From CAYPXJ01 sp964414595 (lineage in GTDB: Bacteria > Pseudomonadota > Alphaproteobacteria > Rickettsiales > CAIJLX01), in contig CAYPXJ010000001.1 of the NCBI GenBank assembly GCA_964414595.1, positions 1 to 64,000 of the forward strand: a DNA stretch of 64,000 bases, given 5' to 3'. Numbering within the stretch: position 1 is the first letter of the stretch; every line of letters begins with the position of its first letter. Both the position numbers and the translations under genes were made by a program. The notes beneath the pieces are model-generated. The model had not been told where the DNA came from. It searched no databases and saw only the letters and a list, made by a program, of their open reading frames with translations. Shown here one piece after another: positions 36,861 through 45,695 of the stretch.

Positions 36861-38098
36861 TAATTATCTGAATTTTTGTCCAGCCCGTATGCGGTATGAA
36901 GCGCACGCAATGCCAATTCCGTGTACTCTTCATTAATCAGCACGCTCACTTTAATTTCCGAAGTTGAAATCACGAGAATATTGATTTTTTTCTCCGCAAG
37001 AGTTTGGAACATTTTCTGCGCAATACCCGCATGGCTACGCATCCCGACGCCGATGACTGAAATTTTCGCCACGTTCGCATCCTGCACCAGGCTCTTGTAG
37101 CCAAGTTTCGATTTCTTGCCTTCGAGCGCTTTCACCGCGCGTTCAAGATCCGATTTCTGCACGGTGAACGTAAGGTCGGTCGATTTGCCATCCTCGGTCA
37201 CGTTCTGGACAATCATATCCACGTTAATTTCATGCTCCGCGAGCGGGCCAAATATTTCTGCAGCTACACCAGGCGTATTCGGTACGCTTGTCAACGTAAT
37301 GCGCGCATCATTCCGGCTATAGGTTACGCCAGTCACCAAACGTCTTTCTAACACTTCTTCTTCCTCCACAATGAGGGTTCCGGGTTCATCACTAAAGCTT
37401 GAAAGCACCTGCACCCGTACATGATGCTTCATCGCCATTTCCACGGAGCGGGTCTGCAGCACTTTCGCACCAAGCGAGGCCATCTCCAGCATTTCTTCAT
37501 ACGCCACTTTTTTAAGTTTGCGTGCCTTGGTAACGATACGCGGGTCAGTGGTATATACACCGTCCACGTCTGTATAAATATCGCAGCGATCAGCCTCCAG
37601 CGCCGCCGCCAACGCCACCGCCGAGGTATCTGAGCCACCCCGGCCCAGTGTCGTCACACGGCCTTTATCATCAAGCCCTTGGAAGCCAGGCACCACGGCC
37701 ACTTCACCACGTTTTAGGCTAGCCAAAATCTCTTTCGTCTCGATCGTATCCATGCGGGCTTTGCTATAAACGCTATCCGTGCGAATCGGCAGCTGCCAAC
37801 CGAGCCACGAGCGTGCTTTAATCCCGCGCGATTGCAGCGCAAGCGCGAGCAAACCAACGGTTACCTGCTCACCGGTTGCAACAATCGTATCATACTCGGC
37901 AAGCGATTCGTCGGTTTGCAAAGCGGAAACTTGCTTTGCATAATTCACCAGTTGGTCAGTAACGCCAGACATCGCGGAAAGAACCACCGCGACCTGATTT
38001 CCCGCTTTAAGCTCGCGCTCCACCTTGTTAGCGACATTCAGAATGCGCTCAATCGTCGCAACCGATGTTCCGCCAAATTTTTGTAAAATGAGTGCCAT
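36860..38098 (-). CDS. lysC: Aspartate kinase
   Basis: 412 aa, monofunctional aspartokinase for the lysine, methionine and threonine branch. The start MALILQKFGGTSVATIERI holds the KFGGTS catalytic motif. Further marks are RGGSDTSAVALAAALEADRCDIYTDVDGVYTTDPRIV (substrate and ATP site) and two tandem C-terminal ACT domains with VGVGMRSHAGIAQKMF in the second. An internal start for a beta subunit is possible, as in some homologues, but I cannot confirm it. It faces the csrA terminator. Confidence 0.95.
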   Translation of the reverse strand: MALILQKFGGTSVATIERILNVANKVERELKAGNQVAVVLSAMSGVTDQLVNYAKQVSALQTDESLAEYDTIVATGEQVTVGLLALALQSRGIKARSWLGWQLPIRTDSVYSKARMDTIETKEILASLKRGEVAVVPGFQGLDDKGRVTTLGRGGSDTSAVALAAALEADRCDIYTDVDGVYTTDPRIVTKARKLKKVAYEEMLEMASLGAKVLQTRSVEMAMKHHVRVQVLSSFSDEPGTLIVEEEEVLERRLVTGVTYSRNDARITLTSVPNTPGVAAEIFGPLAEHEINVDMIVQNVTEDGKSTDLTFTVQKSDLERAVKALEGKKSKLGYKSLVQDANVAKISVIGVGMRSHAGIAQKMFQTLAEKKINILVISTSEIKVSVLINEEYTELALRALHTAYGLDKNSDN

Positions 38099-38155
38099 AA
38101 TTCGAATTCCGGGCTGTTTTTCTAGCAGAATCCTTGCGAAAATCTAGATCTCATT

Positions 38156-38183
38156 TTGACATCTGCCCGCGAATCCATACTAT
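38156..38183 (+). promoter_or_regulatory. Putative sigma-70 promoter for the GT/FkbM fusion gene
   Basis: Perfect TTGACA (38156-38161), 16-bp spacer, TACTAT (38178-38183). Expected transcription start is near 38190, so the TTG at 38134 cannot be the start of that transcript's protein, and a GTG 38191 start would be leaderless. Confidence 0.45.
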
Positions 38184-38190
38184 TTCTTCT

Positions 38191-40251
38191 GTGATTGAAA
38201 ACCCTAAATTCGCTAAAACCGCAGCACTAAATCAATATTACCGCGATATGCTAACGCAATCGTTGGCCTTACCAAAACGCGTCAATCTGCCCGAAGACCT
38301 CATGGATTGGGTATGCAAGCGCGGGAATGTAGATACTATTCAACTGGCAGAGCGCCTGCTTTCTCTGCCAACTCGCAGCACTTCTAAGGAAGATTTAGCG
38401 CTGCAACTAATGCTCTTCACTATTCTGCAAAGCAATTTTTTTCTCTATCAACATGAAGGCTATCAGTCGGTAGCGCTAATAAACACCATAAAATCGGGGC
38501 TTCATCGAATTCTCGAACTTCACCCCCATCCAAGCTACATGGAAAATGCAGTTTTGCTGCTATTTCGCATGAATTTGGTAGACGATGCCGTGGATTTCGC
38601 CCAGCGCTACGCCTTTATTATAGAAAAAAGTCCCTTCATGCAGTCCTTGCTGGGCTTTATTTATACGCATGAAAAAAATTGGCAAAAAGCGGGAACGTAT
38701 ATCGCACCACTGCTCGCCCACCCGGAGTTAAAGAATCTGCCACTTCTGGATTTAACAGCCATGACCTGGCAGTATTTTTCCGGCGAAATTCCGCAATGGC
38801 CAGTACATTTCGGCAGCCTCAACCAGTCAGCTGATGTCGATTTTGATGGCATTTTACCCCCATTAAAACTGGAGCAGCGCGCTCAACCGTACAAAGATAA
38901 TCCAATCGCCATTATCGCGTGCGACAGTAAGTATTTTTTTGAACATGGGCTGCCCCTTGCTTACTCTGTCGCATCAACAAATGCAGAAAAAATCGCCCTC
39001 CATTTTCATCTCTATATGCCCAATGCCAGCGTCATTGAGGCACTTAAGCTACTACAGAAAAGACTTCCCGAGATTTCCATAGGTTATTCGCTGGAAGACG
39101 GTGAGCCCCCTGGCGAAAAACCGGTGGTATACTATTCTTGCGTGCGTTTCATCCGCGCGTATCAGCTTCTGCAACACTATAACCACCCTATCATTCTAAT
39201 GGATGCGGACGCGCTATTCCAAAATTCGTGGGATAATTTTTTACCGCAACGCCTTAAAGATTTAGCCCTTGTCGCCAGCAATAATGCACCTTTTTGGGAA
39301 GAAATTATGGCCGGCTTTCTCTATGCGAAACCGACATCCGCAGCAAAAAATTATCTGGGTCACGTAGCAAGCTTCATCTTTGAAAATTTTAAATCCAAAA
39401 CCACCCGCTGGTTCTTAGATCAGATTGCACTCTCCGCATGCCGCGCGCATTTTTTAAAATCCTCCACCGATGTTTCCTATCTTGCACCAGAAGAAGCTAT
39501 GGATACCACGCATGGCAATGATGCACTTACGTGGGCAGTAACGATTAATAAAAATTCGCATAAGCGCTACAATAAAAGCCGGGATAAATTACTTTCCAAA
39601 TACAAACAGAATTGTCATTTTTCACGCAAAGAAGTGTTTGATTTCATTAGCAAGGAACCTGTTTTTTTCCTGCAAATTGGAGCAATGAACGGCGTTTCTT
39701 ACGACCCAATTCATCGTGCTGTCACCACCTACGAATGGCGCGGTATTCTGGTAGAGCCCCTACCCGATATGATGGTGCAGTTAAAAGAAAATTACCGGCA
39801 TCAGAAAAATTTATCTTTCGAAAATATCGCCATTACCGAAAAGGCAGAAAGTAAAACCCTTTATCATATCCCATACAACGTCGCTAAGCAGGCCGGTTTG
39901 CCGGAATGGGTATGCGGCATGTCCAGTTTCTTACCCCACAAACTATCGGCCTATAAAGATTACGTTGTACAAGTTGAGGTGCCCTGCACTTCACTTCAAG
40001 AACTGCTGGATAAGCATAAGCCTGCGGTTATTGATGTGCTGCAAATTGATGCTGAAGGCTATGATTATATCATCTTCAAACAGTTTGATTTTGATCGCTA
40101 CGCGCCAAAGGTAGTAACGCTAGAAGTTGAAAATTTAAGTTTAGAGGATAGAAAAATAGTGGAAAAAACACTGCATAAACACGGGTATCTATTTTATAAG
40201 GATGACCTAGACGTATTCGCCGTGCGAAAAGACGTTCTTTTCAAGAACTAA
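38191..40251 (+). CDS. Glycosyltransferase-like / FkbM methyltransferase fusion
   Basis: 686 aa if read from GTG 38191; ATG 38248 and TTG 38134 are alternatives. Residues 1-210 are helical and TPR-like. Residues about 235-480 resemble a glycosyltransferase or hexose-transferase domain (IAIIACDSKYFFEHGLPLAYS, with a DxD motif DAD at 338-340 in HPIILMDADALFQNSW). Residues about 490-686 are an FkbM-type SAM methyltransferase (FLQIGAMNGVSYDPIHRAV, GILVEPLPDMM, VLQIDAEGYDYIIFKQF). It faces the convergent fliS with a 4-bp overlap. A role in making and O-methylating a flagellin glycan is inferred from position. Confidence 0.75.
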   Translation: MIENPKFAKTAALNQYYRDMLTQSLALPKRVNLPEDLMDWVCKRGNVDTIQLAERLLSLPTRSTSKEDLALQLMLFTILQSNFFLYQHEGYQSVALINTIKSGLHRILELHPHPSYMENAVLLLFRMNLVDDAVDFAQRYAFIIEKSPFMQSLLGFIYTHEKNWQKAGTYIAPLLAHPELKNLPLLDLTAMTWQYFSGEIPQWPVHFGSLNQSADVDFDGILPPLKLEQRAQPYKDNPIAIIACDSKYFFEHGLPLAYSVASTNAEKIALHFHLYMPNASVIEALKLLQKRLPEISIGYSLEDGEPPGEKPVVYYSCVRFIRAYQLLQHYNHPIILMDADALFQNSWDNFLPQRLKDLALVASNNAPFWEEIMAGFLYAKPTSAAKNYLGHVASFIFENFKSKTTRWFLDQIALSACRAHFLKSSTDVSYLAPEEAMDTTHGNDALTWAVTINKNSHKRYNKSRDKLLSKYKQNCHFSRKEVFDFISKEPVFFLQIGAMNGVSYDPIHRAVTTYEWRGILVEPLPDMMVQLKENYRHQKNLSFENIAITEKAESKTLYHIPYNVAKQAGLPEWVCGMSSFLPHKLSAYKDYVVQVEVPCTSLQELLDKHKPAVIDVLQIDAEGYDYIIFKQFDFDRYAPKVVTLEVENLSLEDRKIVEKTLHKHGYLFYKDDLDVFAVRKDVLFKN

Positions 40252-40703
40252 ATGCTGCAGCTAATACTTTCGATCTTCGCTGCCGATGGAGTAAGCTCCA
40301 TCATCTCTTTTTTTTCTTCAAACTCTCCACTGGAAGCCTGACGATCCACTTCCACCCAGGCATCGCGCATCATTTTAAGCTCTTTCACCACTTGATCGGC
40401 CACGGCTATATCCTGTCTGCGGTGTAGAGAAATCAAACGCGCATCAATAGAGCTGTAATATTTATCCATCAACTGCGCGATTTCACCGCCGCGCTCAAAA
40501 TCCAGGCTGGCTTGAAGCCCTAAAATCACATTGCATGCTTGCTGCAAAAGATTATAGCGCTTTTCAATTTCATTATTTTCCATGGCCGTTTTCACTTGCT
40601 GCACCATGCGGATAAGCCCATCGTACAACATGACAACTTGGCGGGTTTTACTTACGTTCGCGGCGGCATTCGTATAAGCAATTTTTGCTTGTGAACTATT
40701 CAT
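40248..40703 (-). CDS. fliS: Flagellin export chaperone FliS
   Basis: 151 aa. FliS binds the disordered C-terminus of flagellin and prevents premature polymerisation. The helical core shows YTNAAANVSKTRQVVMLYDGLIRMVQQ (family pattern Y....V.TA....L..MLYDG), AMENNEIEKRYNLLQQACNVILGLQASLDFE and a C-terminal helix that ends before a charged tail. It follows fliD by 9 bp on the minus strand. Confidence 0.92.
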   Translation of the reverse strand: MNSSQAKIAYTNAAANVSKTRQVVMLYDGLIRMVQQVKTAMENNEIEKRYNLLQQACNVILGLQASLDFERGGEIAQLMDKYYSSIDARLISLHRRQDIAVADQVVKELKMMRDAWVEVDRQASSGEFEEKKEMMELTPSAAKIESISCSI

Positions 40704-40712
40704 ATTGCTCTC

Positions 40713-42854
40713 CTAACGCGCTCCATTGACCGAATCTGCCTGCGCCTGAAGGAAGGAAAGAAGCGTGTTAACCGACGCCACTACTTGCTCAAGCGCTTGG
40801 AATTGAGCCAACAAACGGTCTCTATAATCTTCGATCTGCCGCTCAATTCTATCTATCTCTTGTTGTATACGATCTTGCTGACTATTCAAAGAAGCAACTT
40901 CAGTATCAAGCAAGCCCGTATCATCCACCAGCAAGTCTTCCAGAACATTATAAATACGATCGCCAACACCCTGACTAAGGGTCACTGTGGTCGTATCCGT
41001 GCCATCGCCGGCATAAATAAAAGATAACCCCTCCAGAACCGTTCCTTCCTGGCCTGTAATGGTCGCCGTCGGAACAGCTGTGTCAGTCAATTCCAGTTCC
41101 CCGACAATATCTGCCAAGCCGAGATTGCTGAATTGCATACGCTGCAAGCCATCACTATCTGCTGGCCGAACCAGCAATTTATTATTACTTATCGTTGCCA
41201 CCAAATCCGTTTGATTGCTGATCGCCGTAGCGAGATTGGTGAGCGTATTAAATTCCGTATTGGGGTCTGAGATGACCGTCTGATACGTAAAATCAAAATC
41301 CGTGGTGGTGCCATCGATATCCACTAAGGTAATGCGGAAATTATCGCCATCGGAAAGACTCGAAAAAAGGTCCGTAGCCGTAGCAGCACCTAAAATGCCC
41401 TCTGTAACATCCTTACTTGCTGCCGTTTCGGGCGTACTAAAAGTAATATCTGCATAAATGGTTTGTGTGGCGCCATTATCATCTACATACGTCACTTCAG
41501 CTTGGGTAGTGCCTGTAACTGTGTCGGGAACTACCGTGTAATCAATATCCAAATCAAATTCCTCGATACTAAATTGGTTGGTGCGCTCGAATACCAGCAA
41601 GTTACCACCCAAAGAGGAATTCATTTGGAATTCAAATTTCTCCCGTAGCTCGTCAAAATTAGATTCCAGCGCCGCCACCAACTTAGCGTTGTCAACTTGC
41701 AGAATATTACGGATAGCGGGAGTTTCAGCATCGCCTTCAAAATCACTTAAGCTGATACCGTAATCATTCGTACCACTAGCACCTGGAATAATGATACCGC
41801 CAAAAACATTCGCAAGTTCGGAAGTTAAGCGGCTAAGCGTATTACTAAGAAGTTGGTTTTGGCCAAGAATGGCTGTCTCAACGTAATTTCCTTCTTCGTC
41901 GCGTTCCTGCTGTTTAGCGGCAAAGACTTTTAAATTATTAAACTCATCTACAAAATTGGTGATAGCGGTGGCCACACTTTCGATATCATTATCAATATCT
42001 ACACGCAGCGTTGCCGCACCTGTTTCCTGAAAAATATTGATGGTGACACCGTCAATTGCATCCGCAAAGCTATTTTCTGAGCGCGTTACCGTGATAGATC
42101 CATTAATCGTGATCTGTGCATTTTCTGCAGCCTGAGAACTTGCACCCACCCCGGTAAACATCGAATTAAATACGGTGGCATCACCACCCGTAGTATAACT
42201 GTTTGCCGTGCCCGTGTTGGTTGCAGAGAGACGCAATTTGAATTCGGCATCCCCTACTTGAATGATAGAAGCGCGTGTATCGCTGTTTGAACTGGTACTG
42301 TTTATTTTAGATACGATATCTTCAAGACTATCACCAACTTCGATAGTAACGCTCTCCCCGTTAAGGGTAAACGTTCCAGCTTTCGGTGTTCCGCCAGCTC
42401 CAGTAAGAGTAGCAATTCCCGCGGTCTTGCTGGAAAAGGAAATACTCGTGTTGGACTTTGCAACGGCCAGATTATCTACCGTAATGTCATAGCTGCCTAT
42501 CTCCGCGCCTGTCTCCGCCTGAATCGTGACATAGTTTGTTGATGCCGAACCATCACTCGCGGTAACAAATGCAGTTCGATAATCAAAGGCATTCGTAATG
42601 GAAACGCCGAAGCTAGGTGGATTACGCAGAAAATTTGTGGTGCTCTGGAAGGTAGTTAGTGACGTACGAAAGTCACCCAATGCCGAAAGTTTATCCGTGT
42701 TCGCCGTTTGCTTGTCGGTCAGCTTCGTTTTCGGAATCTCACGCGCTTCCACCAGACTTTTGACCAGGCTCTCCGTATCAATACCGGATCCGCCTGCGCC
42801 AGAAAGTACCGACTTCCCGCCAATTACCGAAAGATTGCCAAAACTAACTTGCAT
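40713..42854 (-). CDS. fliD: Flagellar filament cap protein FliD
   Basis: 713 aa, longer than E. coli FliD (about 470). The N-terminal D0 region is conserved (SGIDTESLVKSLVEAREIPKTKL, about 23-45), as is the C-terminal coiled coil (SLNSQQDRIQQEIDRIERQIEDYRDRLLAQFQALE). The middle is an expanded, Asn/Thr/Ser-rich set of beta domains, with repeated T-V-T-x-S segments that match a large exposed cap. An AGGGG Shine-Dalgarno and a 12-bp palindrome (42878-42889) lie upstream. Confidence 0.93.
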   Translation of the reverse strand: MQVSFGNLSVIGGKSVLSGAGGSGIDTESLVKSLVEAREIPKTKLTDKQTANTDKLSALGDFRTSLTTFQSTTNFLRNPPSFGVSITNAFDYRTAFVTASDGSASTNYVTIQAETGAEIGSYDITVDNLAVAKSNTSISFSSKTAGIATLTGAGGTPKAGTFTLNGESVTIEVGDSLEDIVSKINSTSSNSDTRASIIQVGDAEFKLRLSATNTGTANSYTTGGDATVFNSMFTGVGASSQAAENAQITINGSITVTRSENSFADAIDGVTINIFQETGAATLRVDIDNDIESVATAITNFVDEFNNLKVFAAKQQERDEEGNYVETAILGQNQLLSNTLSRLTSELANVFGGIIIPGASGTNDYGISLSDFEGDAETPAIRNILQVDNAKLVAALESNFDELREKFEFQMNSSLGGNLLVFERTNQFSIEEFDLDIDYTVVPDTVTGTTQAEVTYVDDNGATQTIYADITFSTPETAASKDVTEGILGAATATDLFSSLSDGDNFRITLVDIDGTTTDFDFTYQTVISDPNTEFNTLTNLATAISNQTDLVATISNNKLLVRPADSDGLQRMQFSNLGLADIVGELELTDTAVPTATITGQEGTVLEGLSFIYAGDGTDTTTVTLSQGVGDRIYNVLEDLLVDDTGLLDTEVASLNSQQDRIQQEIDRIERQIEDYRDRLLAQFQALEQVVASVNTLLSFLQAQADSVNGAR

Positions 42855-42877
42855 AAATTACCCCTGTTTACCACGCA

Positions 42878-42889
42878 TACTGCGCAGTA
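42878..42889. repeat. Perfect 12-bp palindrome upstream of fliD
   Basis: TACTGCGCAGTA, 24 bp upstream of the fliD start, between flaG-like and fliD. Could be a regulator site or an intercistronic hairpin seed. Confidence 0.35.
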
Positions 42890-42917
42890 GACATGTTATA
42901 ATTTTAAGCCGCCTTAC

Positions 42918-43277
42918 CTAGGCAACCGTCTCTACAAACGAACCAGCGCCACCGCCGCCCATCGAGATAATATCAGGTTCTGGAATCGTGTGAACGTTTC
43001 CATCTCGTAGGCTGGTGATGCGAGTATAAGACTCACCGTTCTGCTTGTAGATAGTAAAGCGAACATCGCTAACTGCGTACATATTTGCAAGCGCTTCGCG
43101 AATCGCTTTGATGCGTGCAAGGTCAAAATTCCCTTGCGCCTCAACTGAGCGTTCCTTCACAGGAACTGCAGGCAAATTCGCCGGCACGGGTTGTATTGGA
43201 AGTTCAACGCGCGCAGGCTTACCTGTCGCTTGAGGAGCCGGATAGGGAATTGGACCGTTTGTACTGATAATGGTCAT
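42918..43277 (-). CDS. flaG: FlaG-like flagellar protein
   Basis: 119 aa. The first 45 residues are Pro-rich and disordered. The C-terminal part (VSDVRFTIYKQNGESYTRI then GNVHTIPEPDIISM) has the pattern of the FlaG domain, in which a beta-hairpin is followed by I-P-P-E. In other bacteria FlaG affects filament length. Position between flagellin and fliD is the usual one. The identification rests on pattern and context, not on a strong match. Confidence 0.6.
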   Translation of the reverse strand: MTIISTNGPIPYPAPQATGKPARVELPIQPVPANLPAVPVKERSVEAQGNFDLARIKAIREALANMYAVSDVRFTIYKQNGESYTRITSLRDGNVHTIPEPDIISMGGGGAGSFVETVA

Positions 43278-43318
43278 AATAGTGCCCTATATTACATCTG
43301 GAAACCAGATGGCAGGGT

Positions 43319-43346
43319 GGGCATAGCGGCCTAAGCCGCTACACCC
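43319..43346 (-). other. Stable hairpin between flagellin and flaG-like gene
   Basis: Stem TAGCGGC/GCCGCTA with a 4-nt loop, extended by GGG/CCC across small internal CA bulges. It follows the flagellin stop by 17 bp. No U-tract follows, so it is more likely an mRNA stabiliser or attenuator that keeps flagellin message abundant than a full terminator. Confidence 0.5.
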
Positions 43347-43362
43347 ACACCCCCCTCAAGGA

Positions 43363-45492
43363 TTACCCAATCAGTTTCAGCAGGTTCTGCGGCAGCTGGT
43401 TCGCTTGAGCCAGCACCGAGATCGAAGCCTGCAGTTTCACCTGAGCTTGAGCAAACATGGTTGCCTCCTCAGAGATATCCGCATCTAAGAACTCGGAGCG
43501 AGCAGCATCCACGTTCTGGATCGATGTCTCAAGGCTTGCAGCCGCGTAGTCAAAGCGAGACTGTGCGGAACCAACGTCTGCACGGAGCGAGGTCACATAA
43601 CCAATCGCGTCGTCCAGCACATCGCTAGCCGCATTTGCATCTTCAACCGTCAAAATGTTGAAATTATCCGCATCAAGGCCGTTGAACAGATTTGCAGCGC
43701 TTGCACTACGGATTTCGATACCAATCGAATCGTCCGCAGTAGAGCCGGTTTGGAACTGCAATTTAGCATTGCCATCCGCAACCCCAAACGCCTGCTCCAA
43801 CGCAGCTTGCACCGCATCAGCTTTCGTTTGCGTACGAATATCAAGGCCGTAACCACTGTTCGTAGCAAGGTCGCCGTCACCCAGCAGAATAGTGAGCGAT
43901 TTATAAGGATCGCTTACGTTCTGGAGCGATAGAAGCGTGTTGTCCTCGATAAGAGCACCAATGCCGGAGAAGCTGCGATAAACTTCACCATTGATGGTGA
44001 CTTCTATCTTGCCATCCGTTTCACCGAAACCAGGCGCAGTGACCGTAACACCTTCCACGTTCACATCTTCAAACTCATAGCTGCGGAAATCCACGCGTGC
44101 CGTTTCCAAACGAGCTACTTCCTCACCATTCGCGGTTACGATAGTACCTGCAAAGCTGGTTACGTCGCGGTTTTGAACAAACACAACGTTTTTAAGCGCG
44201 TCATTGAGTTTTTCTTCAAGGACATCAACAGCCGCTTGTGAAGTTACATCATTCGCAGTCAGTGCGTTCAGCTTAAGGTTAAGCACAATCGTGCCGCCCT
44301 TTGCTAAACCCTGGCTGTCACGACCCGTCAACGTAATCGCTGTTGGCCCGAGCGAAGATACAACGTCTGTTGCAGCGACAGAGTAGGTGATGTCATCGAT
44401 TTGCATCGAGAAACCAACACTATCGTCACCCACAGCATCAACCGACAGTTCAAGACGGGTAAGATCGCCGAAACGGCCAACAAAGCCCTCCGCACGGCTA
44501 ACGCCCGTGACGTCAATAGCAAGACCGGAATCACTACCGTTTGCCGTACCGCGAGCGAAATATTCACTCACAACATCGCCAACCGCAAAAGTGCGGCGAG
44601 CGGACAAACCATCCACCACTTCCACCGTACCCGTTAAGGTAACGTTAGAAGCAAGCGACGTAAATACGCCCGTACCGGAAGCGCTAACAATAGCCGTAGA
44701 GGTTAAACCCTGGAATTCACCACCAGCCCAAGCAGCTGTAATAGCGCCACCTGTACTTGTAAATTGCAGGTTCGCCACACGCGCATCCGTGCTTGTATTC
44801 AGGAAGCGAACAATGTTAGCAGCGGTGTTCGTGATATCCGAACCAATCGTTACTTTACCCGCACCACCCGAAGTACCCGGAGCGGCCGTCGTAAACTCAA
44901 TCTTGAGACCATTGACGGTGAGAGTAGCGCCGTTAGCAGGCACACCACCAGCCGTTGTTAAAGTAAGCAAGGTTGCGCTTGCGTTTATTTCCGTTAAATC
45001 GTTCGTGTTATCCGCACCACGATCAATATAGGCATCGTAGCTGTTGGTGGTGATGGCGGTTGCTTTCGACAAACTGCCATTCAGAAGTTGCACCTGGTTA
45101 AATTTGGTGTTTTCCACGAGACGATCAATCTCAGAACGCAGGTTTTGGAATTCCTGGTTGAGGTATGAACGTTCAGCCGAAGAGAGCGTACCCGCGGTCG
45201 CTTGTACCGAAAGCGCTTTCTGACGCTGCAGAATCTCACCAATGTTCAAGAGACCACCGTCTGCAACCTGCAGAAGGCTGGAAGCCTGACCGGTGTTAAC
45301 AAGAGCTGCACGAAGCGTCGAAACGTTTGTGCGAAGAATGGTACCCACCGAAAGGCCGGCTACGTCGTCCGACGCTTTTACGATGCGGTTACCGCTGGAA
45401 AGTCGACCAATCGAATTGGTCGCATCCGTATTGGCGCTGCGCAGGTTCTGCTGCGCAAAATAGGCGCCGATGTTAGTGTTGATTGAAGTCAT
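43363..45492 (-). CDS. Flagellin (large, with expanded central domain)
   Basis: 709 aa, much longer than typical alphaproteobacterial flagellin (about 270-300). The D0/D1 ends are conserved: TSINTNIGAYFAQQNLR, IGRLSSGNRIVKASDDVAGLS and LNGSL at the N-terminus, and SLETSIQNVDAARSEFLDADISEEATMFAQAQVKLQ with QANQLPQNLLKLIG at the C-terminus. Residues about 150-610 are a Thr/Ser/Ala/Val-rich beta insertion, the surface-exposed D2/D3 region and the likely target of O-glycosylation by the neighbouring GT41 enzymes (inference). An AGGAGG Shine-Dalgarno precedes the ATG by 5 nt. No flaF or flbT is next to it. Confidence 0.96.
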   Translation of the reverse strand: MTSINTNIGAYFAQQNLRSANTDATNSIGRLSSGNRIVKASDDVAGLSVGTILRTNVSTLRAALVNTGQASSLLQVADGGLLNIGEILQRQKALSVQATAGTLSSAERSYLNQEFQNLRSEIDRLVENTKFNQVQLLNGSLSKATAITTNSYDAYIDRGADNTNDLTEINASATLLTLTTAGGVPANGATLTVNGLKIEFTTAAPGTSGGAGKVTIGSDITNTAANIVRFLNTSTDARVANLQFTSTGGAITAAWAGGEFQGLTSTAIVSASGTGVFTSLASNVTLTGTVEVVDGLSARRTFAVGDVVSEYFARGTANGSDSGLAIDVTGVSRAEGFVGRFGDLTRLELSVDAVGDDSVGFSMQIDDITYSVAATDVVSSLGPTAITLTGRDSQGLAKGGTIVLNLKLNALTANDVTSQAAVDVLEEKLNDALKNVVFVQNRDVTSFAGTIVTANGEEVARLETARVDFRSYEFEDVNVEGVTVTAPGFGETDGKIEVTINGEVYRSFSGIGALIEDNTLLSLQNVSDPYKSLTILLGDGDLATNSGYGLDIRTQTKADAVQAALEQAFGVADGNAKLQFQTGSTADDSIGIEIRSASAANLFNGLDADNFNILTVEDANAASDVLDDAIGYVTSLRADVGSAQSRFDYAAASLETSIQNVDAARSEFLDADISEEATMFAQAQVKLQASISVLAQANQLPQNLLKLIG

Positions 45493-45496
45493 AAGG

Positions 45497-45513
45497 TCCT
45501 CCTACTTGGATCC
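45497..45513 (-). promoter_or_regulatory. GGA-rich flagellin leader (possible CsrA site)
   Basis: On the minus strand GGA occurs at 45513-45511, 45502-45500 and 45499-45497; two of these form the AGGAGGA Shine-Dalgarno itself. CsrA-type regulators bind such motifs to block ribosomes, and two csrA genes are in this window. No supporting hairpin has been proven. Confidence 0.4.
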
Positions 45514-45549
45514 ATAGTTAAATACACTAGGGCTACTTGCCCACTCTCA

Positions 45550-45578
45550 TGTATAGCAACAAATGGTCAAATTCACAA
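45550..45578 (-). promoter_or_regulatory. Putative promoter of the flagellin gene
   Basis: Reading the minus strand: TTGTGA (45578-45573), a 17-bp spacer, then TATACA (45555-45550). Predicted leader is about 50 nt. I saw no sigma-28 (TAAA-N15-GCCGATAA) or sigma-54 element in this gap. Confidence 0.4.
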
Positions 45579-45695
45579 GCGCTATTTTCTCTAACCCCAT
45601 AATTTAGAAAGAGAAAATTTTAACTAACTTATTTTTAATCTGGTTAATCACATGATTTTCTTGCAGAAAAAATCTACCTCCCGCATAACCTTTGC

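Noticed and set aside
44387..45031. 214-codon ORF antisense to flagellin
   Set aside because: Low-complexity mirror of the Thr/Ala-rich flagellin insert; no independent coding signal.
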